Part shown: one piece after another, positions 35,900-46,400 of the stretch
Position numbering within the stretch: position 1 is the stretch's first letter
How the letters are laid out: each line of letters begins with the position of its first letter
DNA from: an uncultured Christensenella sp.
GTDB taxonomy: Bacteria; Bacillota; Clostridia; Christensenellales; UBA3700
Direction: 5' to 3'
Length of the DNA stretch: 64,000 nucleotides
Assembly: GCA_949290515.1 (NCBI GenBank)
Contig: CASERZ010000005.1
Coordinates: 37,856 to 101,855 of the forward strand
Position numbers and translations under genes: made by a program
Notes under the pieces: model-generated
What the model was told of the DNA's origin: nothing
Seen by the model: the letters and a program-made list of their open reading frames with translations, nothing else
The model's database searches: none

Positions 35900-38176
35900 A
35901 TGAAAATCAACAGCGCACTCATACACGTCAAAAACTACATTTTTCTCGGCGTACTTATTGCATTGCTAAGTTTAGCGCGGATAGTGCCCGATTACGGCGG
36001 TTATGCGATGAGCATATACATCGCGCTTGTTTACTGCCGTTTCAGCATAGCGGTGCTAAGCCCTATGTATCTTGCCGTTTCGCTTATTTTCGACCATACT
36101 CTTTGGGGCATAATCTACGCAGTCGCACCCGTCGTAATAATGGTAGCGGCAAAGTATCTTCATTATCTGTTTGCCAAGCCTATGCGACTGTATGCGGTAA
36201 TTATTTATGCCGCGCTCAGCGCGATGCCCGCTATGTTTGTGGATTTCCCAGCTTATCTAAATCTAGAGGGAATAGTATATTCGGTCAGTCTTGTCGTAGT
36301 ATGTCTTCTGTGTTGTACGATATGTTACGCGGTCGGCGTGCGCGGTATAGGCAGAATGCTCAGCGTAGACGAAATTATAGGCGGATTTGCACTTGTCGCT
36401 CTTTTGGCAAACGGCATTTATTATATAGATATTTACGGTTTCAGAATTTACTGGTTGTTGCTGGGTATTGCTATGCCGTATGCATACCGTAATCTGTCGC
36501 TTACGCAAGGCATTGTCATCATAGGCGCGGCTGCAGTCGGAGGAGGGCTGTGGCGTGAAGATTTGGCAATGGCGGGAGCGGTATTGCTCGTGTTTCTCAC
36601 GGCGTATTGTTTTGTGCAAAACAGATGGATTGCGGGACTTGCGGCAATACTCACGCACGTGATTTGCGGCTTGTATTTCGAGGCGTTTGCCGGCAACTAC
36701 TATCTCAATCTCGCGGGATTTGCCGCGGGCGTACTTTTGACTACTTTGGTTACGGATAAATATATGAAAAAACTTCCCGCATTCAAATCTGGGTACGGAA
36801 GAGAGAGTGCGAAAGAGCTTGTCAACCGCTCGCGTCAGGAGCTGGCAAGGCGCATAGGGCTGGTATCGGGAGTGTTTTACGAGATGTCGGATATTTACTC
36901 AAAGGGCGTGGTGAAGTATCCTTCTCCCGTACAAGCTGTACCTAAGATAGCCGAAGAGATATTACTCAAAACCTGTGCGGGCTGTATCAACAGAGAATAT
37001 TGTCAGAATTTGTTGGGAGGTAATCAGCAAAAACTTATCGAGGGCGTAGTAACTACCGTGCTTACTTCGGGCAAAGCCACGATAGAGGATTTACCTCAAT
37101 ACCTTTCTTCCAAATGTATACAGCTTCCCGCGCTTTTGGCAAACTGCAATCATCTTGCGCTTTCTTACGATATCAAGTATGCGTCGGGCAAGGAATTCGA
37201 AGTTGACCAAAAGCTTATGTCGGGACAGCTTAAAGGCGTGGGTAACATACTGGGAGAATTGCAGGAAGAAGTCAAAAGTACCGTCAATATCGACGACAAA
37301 CTCGACAGGCGTATAGTCGAAGAGTTGGGTTACAACAATATCGTATGCAGCGACGTAATGACTTTGACCAAGAAAGGAAAGAGTACGGTATCGCTTATCG
37401 TGCGGGAGGGCGACAGAAACAAAAAAGCACTCACTCAGGTTTTGGCAAGGCTTATACGCTGTCCTTTGGAAAAGAGCGAGGAGAGAAAACTTCCCGACAA
37501 CAGATACTGTCTTACCTTTACGGGTACGCCTAAATATTCGCTGACTTACGCGGTAGCGAGTTATACAAAACAAGGGTCGAGTGCGTCGGGAGATACTTAC
37601 AGCGTAACAAAACTCAGCACGGATAAAGTGCTTGTCGCATTGTGCGACGGAATGGGAAGCGGGACTCAGGCGCGTGCGGGAAGTCAGAGTGCGCTGGATA
37701 TGGTAAGCGCGTATTATAAAGCGGGATTCGACAACGTAAACTCTCTCGCGCTCGTCAACAGACTGCTCAGCGTGGTATCCAAAGACACTTTTTCCGCACT
37801 CGATATGTGCGTGGTTGACCTGGAGCTGGGCATAGTGGATTTTATCAAACAAGGCGGAGTGCAGAGCGTAATCAAACGTCTTGACAGTATACAGATTATA
37901 GAAAGCAATACCTTGCCTTTAGGCATAGTCGAAGAGGCGCGTGCGCAAGTGCAGCGACAGCTCCTAAGCGTAGGGGAAATGGTAGTTATGTTTACCGATG
38001 GAATATCCGACGCCCTTACTCTCAAAGGAATTGGGCATATTCTCAACGTGCTTTCCTCTCTCAATCCCCGTCAGATATGCGACGAGATACTCAATCAGGC
38101 AAAGGCACTAGGACTCAATGACGATGCAAGCGTGGTTGTGTTTAGGTTGAGCACCGCAGGACAGCAGGCGGCATAA
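35900..38176 (+). CDS. spoIIE: Stage II sporulation protein E (membrane PP2C phosphatase)
   Basis: 758 residues, near the usual family length. The N-terminal ~290 residues contain about ten membrane helices, the middle is the FtsZ-interaction/regulatory region with the Cys-containing CAGCINREYCQ segment, and the C-terminal PP2C-type domain shows VALCDGMGSGTQA, VDFIKQGG, VVMFTDGISDA and LNDDASVVVF. SpoIIE dephosphorylates SpoIIAA to activate sigma-F in the forespore and acts in asymmetric division. The last eight codons (encoding STAGQQAA) lie within one arm of a long palindrome, so the C-terminus may have been rewritten by the repeat. Confidence 0.95.
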   Translation: MKINSALIHVKNYIFLGVLIALLSLARIVPDYGGYAMSIYIALVYCRFSIAVLSPMYLAVSLIFDHTLWGIIYAVAPVVIMVAAKYLHYLFAKPMRLYAVIIYAALSAMPAMFVDFPAYLNLEGIVYSVSLVVVCLLCCTICYAVGVRGIGRMLSVDEIIGGFALVALLANGIYYIDIYGFRIYWLLLGIAMPYAYRNLSLTQGIVIIGAAAVGGGLWREDLAMAGAVLLVFLTAYCFVQNRWIAGLAAILTHVICGLYFEAFAGNYYLNLAGFAAGVLLTTLVTDKYMKKLPAFKSGYGRESAKELVNRSRQELARRIGLVSGVFYEMSDIYSKGVVKYPSPVQAVPKIAEEILLKTCAGCINREYCQNLLGGNQQKLIEGVVTTVLTSGKATIEDLPQYLSSKCIQLPALLANCNHLALSYDIKYASGKEFEVDQKLMSGQLKGVGNILGELQEEVKSTVNIDDKLDRRIVEELGYNNIVCSDVMTLTKKGKSTVSLIVREGDRNKKALTQVLARLIRCPLEKSEERKLPDNRYCLTFTGTPKYSLTYAVASYTKQGSSASGDTYSVTKLSTDKVLVALCDGMGSGTQARAGSQSALDMVSAYYKAGFDNVNSLALVNRLLSVVSKDTFSALDMCVVDLELGIVDFIKQGGVQSVIKRLDSIQIIESNTLPLGIVEEARAQVQRQLLSVGEMVVMFTDGISDALTLKGIGHILNVLSSLNPRQICDEILNQAKALGLNDDASVVVFRLSTAGQQAA

Positions 38177-38581
38177 GGTTTTAAACGTGAAATTTTCGTT
38201 TGCACGTTGTTGACTCGCTTGACAATACGGCAAGTATTGCCCGCACTCGTCGTCTTGTGCAGACGCAAATTTCACGGCTTAAAACTACTTCGTACCCTTC
38301 GGGCATATGCCGCCTACTGTCCTGCGGTGCAGAGTGTATATATTAGAAGGTGTTATTTTGCTTGACAATACGGCAAGTATTGCCTGCGCGTCTCGCCTCG
38401 TACAGAGACAAATTCCGCTATCTTCTACACTATGCCGCCTGCTGTCCTGCGGTGCAAAGCATATTTATTTTTTAAGGGAGAGTTGTCTGCACTAGTCGCC
38501 TTGCGCAAACGCAAATTTCACGGCTTAAAACTACTTCGTACCCTTCGGGCATATGCCGCCTGCTGTCCTGCGGTGCAGAGT
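38151..38581. repeat. Palindrome C cluster: inverted copies of the spoIIE 3' end plus a 73-bp direct repeat
   Basis: The 25 bases at 38151-38175 (end of spoIIE) recur as reverse complement at 38306-38330 (24 of 25), 38431-38455 (25 of 25) and 38552-38576 (25 of 25). Inside the first pair, TTTTAA-CGTGAAATTT (about 38180-38195) pairs with AAATTTCACG-TTAAAA (38267-38284). Near the centre is the hairpin CAATACggcaaGTATTG (38223-38239), repeated at 38366-38382. A direct repeat of 73 bp with one or two changes covers 38263-38335 and 38509-38581. No gene is seen here. Confidence 0.85.
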
Positions 38582-38657
38582 ATAATTATTTGTAGGATAA
38601 TCCGTACCGTCAGTTAAAGCAGTGGCAATTGTCAAAAAATCAACGAAAAATATACGA

Positions 38658-38709
38658 AAATCGGCTAAATTATACAGTCAGTGTATAATAAGCGTAAAAT
38701 TGCCGATTT
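38658..38709. repeat. Nested palindrome in the spoIIE/MBL intergenic region
   Basis: Outer arms AAATCGGC (38658-38665) and GCCGATTT (38702-38709) enclose TTATACAgtcagTGTATAA (38670-38688). It has the same outer-arm and inner-hairpin design as the other palindromes but a different core. Confidence 0.6.
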
Positions 38710-38714
38710 ACGTA

Positions 38715-38744
38715 TTGAAAATGCGCGCGTAAGCGTGTTATTAT
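38715..38744 (+). promoter_or_regulatory. Possible promoter of the metallo-beta-lactamase-fold gene
   Basis: TTGAAA (38715-38720), 18 bp spacer, TATTAT (38739-38744). Confidence 0.45.
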
Positions 38745-38810
38745 CGAATGTACATTGATTCGATTGCCTATTCAAATTAACCGAAGTAAAGGCGGCATAT
38801 AGGGGGATAT

Positions 38811-39830
38811 ATGAAAAAGAAAACAGTAAAATACGTTTTGATGTCTGTCGGCGGAGCGGTACTGGTATTCTTGATGATACTGGCGGGATTTTTTATTGCC
38901 GAGCCGCAAAACAGAAAAAAGTACGAGCTTTATTCGTTTGATAGCATAGACCTTTCTGACGGAGGGGAGAGAATACATTTTCTCGAAACGGGCGGAAGCG
39001 ACGCCATACTTCTGGAGAGCAACGGACGCTTTGCTCTTGTGGACAGCGGAGAGGATACGGACAATCCGCGCGGCTTTGACGAGCTTGATTATACGGGATA
39101 CGAGACGCGCGTAGTCAACTATCTAAATGAAGCAGCAGGAAACGCCGATGGGAAAGTGCATCTTGATTTTGTAGTAGGAACGCACGCTCATTCTGACCAT
39201 ATAGGAGGATTCGATACCGTAATACTCGACGAAGATATTACGGTAGAAAAAGCCTATCTCAAGGAATACGACGCTTCAGTTATAAAGAAAAAAGAAACGG
39301 AAGACTGGGACAATCAAGAAGTTTACGACCAGATGGTCGATGCTTGCGAGAAGAGAGGCGTGGAGATAATCAGCGACATACCTCAGGAGTCTTTTGTATT
39401 CGGAGATATGACCGTGACGTTTTTCAATACCGAGCCTTTGGGAATAGATAATATAGGCGAAAACGAAAATTCTCTGGGTGTGCTTGTAGAGGCCGCAGGC
39501 AAAAAAGCCTTTTTGTCGGGAGATATAAACAATATCGAAGGTACGGAAAGCGCGATTAAGGACGAGATAGGCAAGGTCGATTTGCTAAAGCTGGGACATC
39601 ACGGCTACGATTTTTCTTCGTCGGTAGGCTTTTTGCAGACGTTAAAGCCCGATATAGCCATAGTGACAAATTCTTCTCTATATGTAAATCTGGGCGCGAG
39701 AATGACTTTGACGAGTTTCGGTTGTCCTTTTTATGCCACCGTCAACTTCAACGGTATAGTAGCCCAATTCAATGATGAGGGTATAAAACTTTACAACGAT
39801 TTGCATAAGGACGAGATACAATGGGACTGA
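38811..39830 (+). CDS. Exported metallo-beta-lactamase-fold hydrolase (ComEC/Rec2-like domain)
   Basis: 339 residues, with an N-terminal signal-anchor (about 7-29). The metallo-beta-lactamase signature THAHSDHIGG (about 124-133) supplies the zinc ligands, with further ligands in FLSGDIN and LGHHGYD. This set is typical of the stand-alone ComEC C-terminal-like hydrolases of Clostridia that are secreted or surface-anchored and may act on nucleic acids or phosphodiesters. agggggat precedes the ATG. Substrate unknown. Confidence 0.9.
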   Translation: MKKKTVKYVLMSVGGAVLVFLMILAGFFIAEPQNRKKYELYSFDSIDLSDGGERIHFLETGGSDAILLESNGRFALVDSGEDTDNPRGFDELDYTGYETRVVNYLNEAAGNADGKVHLDFVVGTHAHSDHIGGFDTVILDEDITVEKAYLKEYDASVIKKKETEDWDNQEVYDQMVDACEKRGVEIISDIPQESFVFGDMTVTFFNTEPLGIDNIGENENSLGVLVEAAGKKAFLSGDINNIEGTESAIKDEIGKVDLLKLGHHGYDFSSSVGFLQTLKPDIAIVTNSSLYVNLGARMTLTSFGCPFYATVNFNGIVAQFNDEGIKLYNDLHKDEIQWD

Positions 39831-39847
39831 GCAGCCCCGAATAAGAT

Positions 39848-39878
39848 AAAAACCGCACAATACAGTGCGGTTTTTTTA
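39848..39878 (+). terminator. Terminator after the metallo-beta-lactamase-fold gene
   Basis: AAAAACCGCAC / GTGCGGTTTTT hairpin followed by TT. Confidence 0.9.
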
Positions 39879-40222
39879 TTGCGTTTTTATATCCGCAAGG
39901 CGCATATGCTGTATAAAATTCAATTTCAGATAAATCTGCGGTCGTGCGTGCGTGCATAACAATGACTGAATATGTTGGAAAAACGATAAAACATTGTTTT
40001 TGTGTAAAAAAATATTGATAAAATACAAAATATGTACATTATGGTAAAATTTTCCAATTAAATAATATAAAATTATATAAAAAAACCATAAAATGCCGTT
40101 GGCAACCGAGGTAAAATGCGCAGTTTAAGGTTGCTTTAATTTTGCACTGCGAAATTTGCGCAAAACCGTGCTATATCGCAAAAAAATTCCCCCGTTAATC
40201 GTCCTATATGCCAAATAATGAA
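39879..40222. other. AT-rich intergenic region upstream of the first giant surface-protein gene
   Basis: No open frame with a ribosome binding site or recognisable product. The region is AT-rich with several A/T tracts and no clear riboswitch consensus. Confidence 0.5.
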
Positions 40223-40252
40223 TTGACATAAAAGCATAAACTATGATAATAT
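40223..40252 (+). promoter_or_regulatory. Promoter of the first giant surface-protein gene
   Basis: Perfect TTGACA (40223-40228), 18 bp spacer, TAATAT (40247-40252). It implies an untranslated leader of about 170 nt that includes a GCGTGacGCACGC hairpin near 40270. Confidence 0.65.
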
Positions 40253-40430
40253 TATAATGCATAAGAAGCGCGTGACGCACGCTTTGCTATGCCGCGAACG
40301 CAGTTTTATGGATAAAATGGTAAAATATTTGTAAAAAGCATACTTCTCGGCACATATAAGGCAAAAGTAAAAATTCGCGCTTTGTAAAATTTTTTGAGAC
40401 TTTTCATTCTAGTAAGGAGGAAAAAGGATT

Positions 40431-43400
40431 ATGGTTAACAAAAAAGCTAAAGTCGCTGTACTTTCAATTGTTGCCGTATTGCTCGTAGTAGCGTTGCTGT
40501 TTTCGTTGATGGCTGTTATGGGCGCATACGACAATGTTTACGAAGGCACAGGCGGCAACATCGGTACCGGCAACACGGCTGTAAGTACTTATAGCGGTGC
40601 TAACGGCGTTGCCAAAGACGGTACCGTAGCGCAAAAGCAATCGGGCGCGACCACGGGATATACCGAAATCGGCGGTGATTCGGGCAAAGATTTTTCGTAT
40701 GTCAAGGCAAATCCCGAAGGCAGCTATATCCTGATGGGCAATATCACCCTTAATGATGCGGATACCTCTACTACGTTTAAAGGTATTCTCGACGGTAACG
40801 GTTATACGATTACGCTCGATATTACCAACAGAAGCACAAACAGCGATTTGGTAGGCGGTGTGTTCAAAGTGGTAGAAGGCGGTACTATCAAAAATCTTAC
40901 CGTGTTGGCTAGTAAATTTGTCGTAGGTACAGACAACGATAATACCTCTTGCGGCGTATTCGCAGGTTCGGCTACGGGCGGTGCTTTGTTCAGCAACGTA
41001 TGCATTACGCTTGCATGGAGTCCTACCAACGAGGGTAACGGCACTTCCGACTTTTATTACTTCCAAAACACCTCGAGAAGCAAGGACGCATATATCAGAC
41101 TGGGCGGACTTTTAGGTATTACTCAAGGCGACACCACGATAGAGGATACCACGGTCGAAAACGTTACTACGGGCAATTACGGCTTTTCCATCAACGGTTG
41201 GAGAACAGGCGGAAGTTGGAGTATTTTTGGAGGTTCCAACAGTAACGGTTTCCACGATTTGGGCGGATTTGTAGCGTCTGCGGAAGGCGGTACTGTCAAT
41301 CTTAACCGCATTACTTTTGCAGGTAACGCTTCTTCGAAAATTACTATCCGCAACGAAAGCACTGGCAGTTATAGATACAACGCTACCAAGAGCGGACTTG
41401 TCGTCGGCTATATGAACAACGGCACTTACAATGTCAACGGTATTATTATTTCTTATCCTGCAGTAATCGATACAAATATTATCCGTACCAATATGAACTA
41501 TAACGACCAGACTTCCGTGGGTATTGTCGTAGGTTGGGACGGCGACAGCGACGGTTCGATCAGCGTATCGAATATGTACTTTGTCGAAGGCGCAAGCACG
41601 TCGTGGATATCCGGTAAAAAGAATAACATTTCCGGCGTTACCGTTTTCCCCGCGTCTGCTAATGCCAGATTCGACGGAGTGGAAAACATAGCTTTCTACG
41701 GCGCGAAGAAGGTTGCTCCTAATTCTCCTGAACTTGTTGCTAAAATAAATAATGCAGGACAGGAACAGTACGTAATGTCTTCGCTTATGCTCAAAGAGGG
41801 CGAGAGAGAGGAGACGGTTTGGCTTTCGGTGCCTATCGTCGAGCATTCGGCTGACGGCACAGATTACACTCTCAATCTTTCGGCTGTAATGGCAGGACAC
41901 GGAAGCGTCAAACTCGAGAGCGACAAACTCACGGTTACGGGCGACAACGGTTCGGCTTATACTGCTACAAAGTATTACGATTATCAGAACGTGCAAAGCC
42001 CCTCGGTAGCATTCTATAACAATGCTTCGCAGAAGGTCGGCGCACTCGAGGGAGTTTATAGTTGTGCTAACAGTATAGAAGCAAACGCTACTTATACCGC
42101 TACTCCCGATTTGGACGCAGCGCTCTTAGACAGCGGATATTCGTCGATAGTTTACGGCGGCGTAACCTATATATACAGCGAGTCAGCATCTTACGTATAC
42201 GCTCCTCAGGGCGGCGTACAGACTGGCGACAGTACTTTGGATTTGGATTTCAATAAGAATATCGAAGTGCAGGTATTGCCCGCTCCTTTGACGGTAGACG
42301 CAGACTTCGGAACAAACGAAGTAACGTATTACGACAGTTTTGACGATATTATCGGCAAGATACAAATCAAGGCAGTATCGGGACAGTACTATGCAAGTGC
42401 GTGGATTAGCGAATACGCTATCACCGCAGGCGGCGAAGAGTACGTACAGGGTATGCCTGTAGGTACGGTAGTCAATATCAAAATAGGTGCGATAGGACTT
42501 TCCGACGGCAACTCCAACTATGAGATAACATACGGCGAAGGAGTTGACAAGACGATACAGGTACTCGTACTCGAAGGACCTATAGGCGGAGTGAGCAATT
42601 TCGAATATGACGGACTCAATCATATGGACGCGGTATACGGCAATGGAGAATATCCTTTTGAATACGTATATTCTTATACCGATGCAGAAGGTCAGCCCGT
42701 TGAAGAAGTAGTCAATGCGGGCAGCTACATTGTCAACGTAACTCTCGATGACGAAAACGTCGTACTCAACAACGCAAGCAAGAGCTTCAGCGTTGCACCC
42801 AAGACCATCGTAATCGAAAAGAAAACGGACGTACAGTTCTCTCACGATTACAACAGAGGAGTGCTTAACCCTGCAGACCTCTTTGAAGTACCCGTAGATA
42901 TCGAGGGCAATCCTCTTACGCTCAACTTCAAGACGATGCTCGGCGACGTTGAGGCTGTAATACAGCACGCAGGAGAATATACGGTTACCGCAAGTCTTGC
43001 AGAGTATGCAAACTATGTTGCTCAAGACGTTAACGAAACTTACACCGTCAACAAAGCGGTACTTACTATAGGAACCGAGCAGGACGGAGCTAAACTGACT
43101 TCCGTATATGACAGCGAGGCAATGACTCAGGACGAGATGAACGCATTGTTTACCGCACCTGAATACCTCTCTCAGATTTTCCCCATAACCGTGAACGCAA
43201 GCGAGCAGATACTCAATGCGGGCGTATATACGATTACGGCAGACGCTGTAATTCCTTCCGAGGAAGTCAACGATATCGAATGTGCTCAGGCAAGCGTACA
43301 GTTCACCGTAGAACAAGCTACGCTCAACGGAAATATTGTTCTTCCCGAAAACAAGGTCTATGACGGCACTGCTAAGATTGCTGAATTCGAGCTCAGCGAG

Positions 43401-46400
43401 GGTATTCTCTACGGACAGGATGCAGTTACGGTAGCTTATGCAAAGGACGGCGCACCTGTAGAAAGCGCGGTTAACGCAGGCACATACAGCATAACGGCAG
43501 TACTTCCCGAATTTGAGGCAGGCAAGAGCAACTACAAGTGGGCAGACGGTTTCAATGCCGTAAGCGAACTCACTATTGATAAAGTACAGGTAAGCGTAAC
43601 CGCACTCGAGGGTCAGACCAAGACTTACGACGGTGAGGTTTTTGACGACTATGCAAGCTTGTTTGTATTGCCCGTAGATGTTCAGGGCGAACAACTCAGA
43701 TACGATTATACCATCGAGAAAGACGGCGTTGTCGTAAATGAGATAAAGGATGCGGGCGTATATACCGTTACCGCAACGCTTTCCGCAGGACAGGACAACT
43801 ACGCTTCCGACGAAGCAAGCGTAACCGTTACGGTAGAGAAAGTCGTTGTAGACGGCAGCCTCGTATTCGACGATATGACCTACGACGGCAATGAAAAGAC
43901 TGCAAGATTCGAATTTACAGGCGAAAGCCCTATGGTAGGCACAGACGAAATCACCGTTGAATACGGTGAGGGCGACAGAGTCAACGTAGGTGCGGCTGTC
44001 AGTGCAACCGCTGTACTTCCTTCCGACAACTACGTATTCGCAGAGAGTGCGGTTATCACGGGTGAGATAGCAGTAGAGAGCGTAGAAGTCGACGGTATAC
44101 TCGTATACGACGATATGACCTATAACGGCAGCGAAAAGACTGCAAGATTCGAATTTACAGGCGAAAGCCCTATGGTAAACGGCGACCAGATAACTGTCGT
44201 TTACGGAGACGAAGGTGACAGAATCAACGTAGGCGCGCCTGTCAGCGTAACGGCTCAGCTTCCTTCCGTCAACTACGTATTCGCAGATACGGCTGTTACG
44301 ACGGGCACGATAGAAGTCGCTCCCGTAGAATTCGTTCTCGACTTCAATGGAAAGGGTACTTCCGAAAGCGGAGTTACCGTTGTAGTCGGACAGGAATTCG
44401 TATTCGACGCAAAGATTGAAGGCACTACCGACAACACTGTTCAGATAGGAAGCAATACTTATACCTATTCTGTAACCGACAACGGCTGGGTAGACGGAGA
44501 CTATACTACATCGGCTAACGTAGGCGAGACGTTTACTCTTTCCGTAACGTTGACGATTGAAGGCGTAGACGCAGGCAATTACTCCTACGCTCAGACTGTC
44601 GAAGTAAGAGTTATCGCAACCTCTATGGGCGGTACTCTCGTAGCTGACAACGACGGCGTAGTTTATGACGGCACGGCTTACGGCGCAACTCTTACGGGTA
44701 CTGTAGAAGGCGTTACCGAAAGCGATTATCAGATAGAATACGCGCTTGACGGCACCGACGTATGGACTACCGAAAAGCCCGTAAACGCAGGAACGTATAA
44801 GGCAAAAGTAGTCAGCCTTACCGATAATTACTCGGCTGACCAGATTGCTCAGATTAAATTCACTATCGCTCAGGCTGAGGCTATCGTAAACCCTCAGGTT
44901 GCAGACGGTACTTATTATGAAGGACACGCACTTCCCGAAATCACGCTCGGCGAGGGCAGCACGGAAGGCGCAATCGTATGGGAAGACGCAGAGGGTAAAC
45001 TTATTGCAGGTCTCAATTCCTACAACTGGGTATTCACTTCTTCCGACCCTAACTACAAGAATGCTACAGGCAGCGTTGAGATAACCGCAGAAGAATTAGT
45101 ATTCAGCAACATAGTTGTTGAGAAAAACGAAAGCTTCAAGTCCGATTACGTATACGGCGACGTATTCTTCAAGGACGGCATTACCGTAAAGGCAGTTTAC
45201 AACGACGGCAGCGAAACCGTTCTTTCTGCTGACGAATATACCGTAAGCGACCTCGCAGCAGGTATGACTTCCGTTCAGGTAACTTATACCGCTGAGAGCG
45301 CGAGCGCGACTGTAGACGGTATTACCGTAGACAAGAAGACTCTCGAAGCTCCCGTAGTAGAAGGTCAGTTCGTATACAGCGGTCTCGAGCAGTCCGCAGG
45401 TATCGAAAGCACGTCCGAATACACCGTATCCGGCGACGTACAAGCGACTAATGCGGATAAATACGAAATAACTCTCACGCTCACCGACAGCGACAACTAC
45501 AAGTGGGCAAACGCTGAAGGCGCAAGCACAGTCGTTGAATGGACGATTGAAAAGAAAGTTGCAAGCATTACGGCAGACGCACAGACTATCGTTTACGGTC
45601 AGACTCCCGAGGCTTATACCGCACAGGTAAGCGGCACCGTCAACGGTGAAAATCTCGAATACACCGTAGGCTTACAGGAAGTTCCTTCAGTATTCGTCAA
45701 GGGCGAGTACGATATCGTCGTAACTCTTACTCCCGACAGCGCGGTAAACGCTAACTACGAAATCAACATAACGAATGCAATACTCATTGTAAACGCTAAA
45801 GCAATTACGGCTCCCGAAGTAGACACAGAGCAGAAACTCACTTACGACGGAAGCCAAAAGACCTTTGTAATTCCTCAGAACGAGGCATATGCTGTAAGCG
45901 GCAATACGGCTACCGAAGCAGGTAACTACGTAGCTACCCTTACTCTTACCGACAAGGAAAACACGACTTGGGCAGACGGCTCTACGGACGACTTGACTTT
46001 CGCTTGGTCGATTGATAAGGCTACGAGAGAATTGAGCGCAAGCGCAACGCTCGGATACAAGGTCATCAACGTAAGCGCAGACAATCTCGCAGAAGTAGAG
46101 TACTCTACCGACGGCAAGAATTACAGCGCGCTCGCAGACGGCAAGATAGCAGTGGAGATATCCCTCAACTACACCGTATACCTCAGATACAAGGAAACTT
46201 CCAACTATCTCGCAAGCGCGGCAGTAGAAGTTAAACTCACGCTTACCAAAGCAATAGTAGCAGAGTATATTGCGGACAGCTTCGGCGAAGAATTTACTTT
46301 TGCCGATATCGACAGATACAACGCAGTCAAGACTCTTGCTCAAGCAGCTGAGGGTACGAGCGAGGAATGCGATGAGGCTATCGCAAATCTCGACGCTAAG

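Noticed and set aside
38263..38581. Direct repeats as an insertion-sequence target duplication
   Set aside because: No transposase frame lies between the copies and the repeated unit is part of a larger palindrome with inverted copies of spoIIE.
42183..44927. 914-codon open frame on the minus strand inside giant gene 1 (similar ones at 49618-51465, 51568-54306 and 54331-56184)
   Set aside because: They mirror the coding frame of the giant genes, have no ribosome binding site and show low-complexity Tyr/Arg/Val-rich translations; they result from the codon composition of the sense strand.
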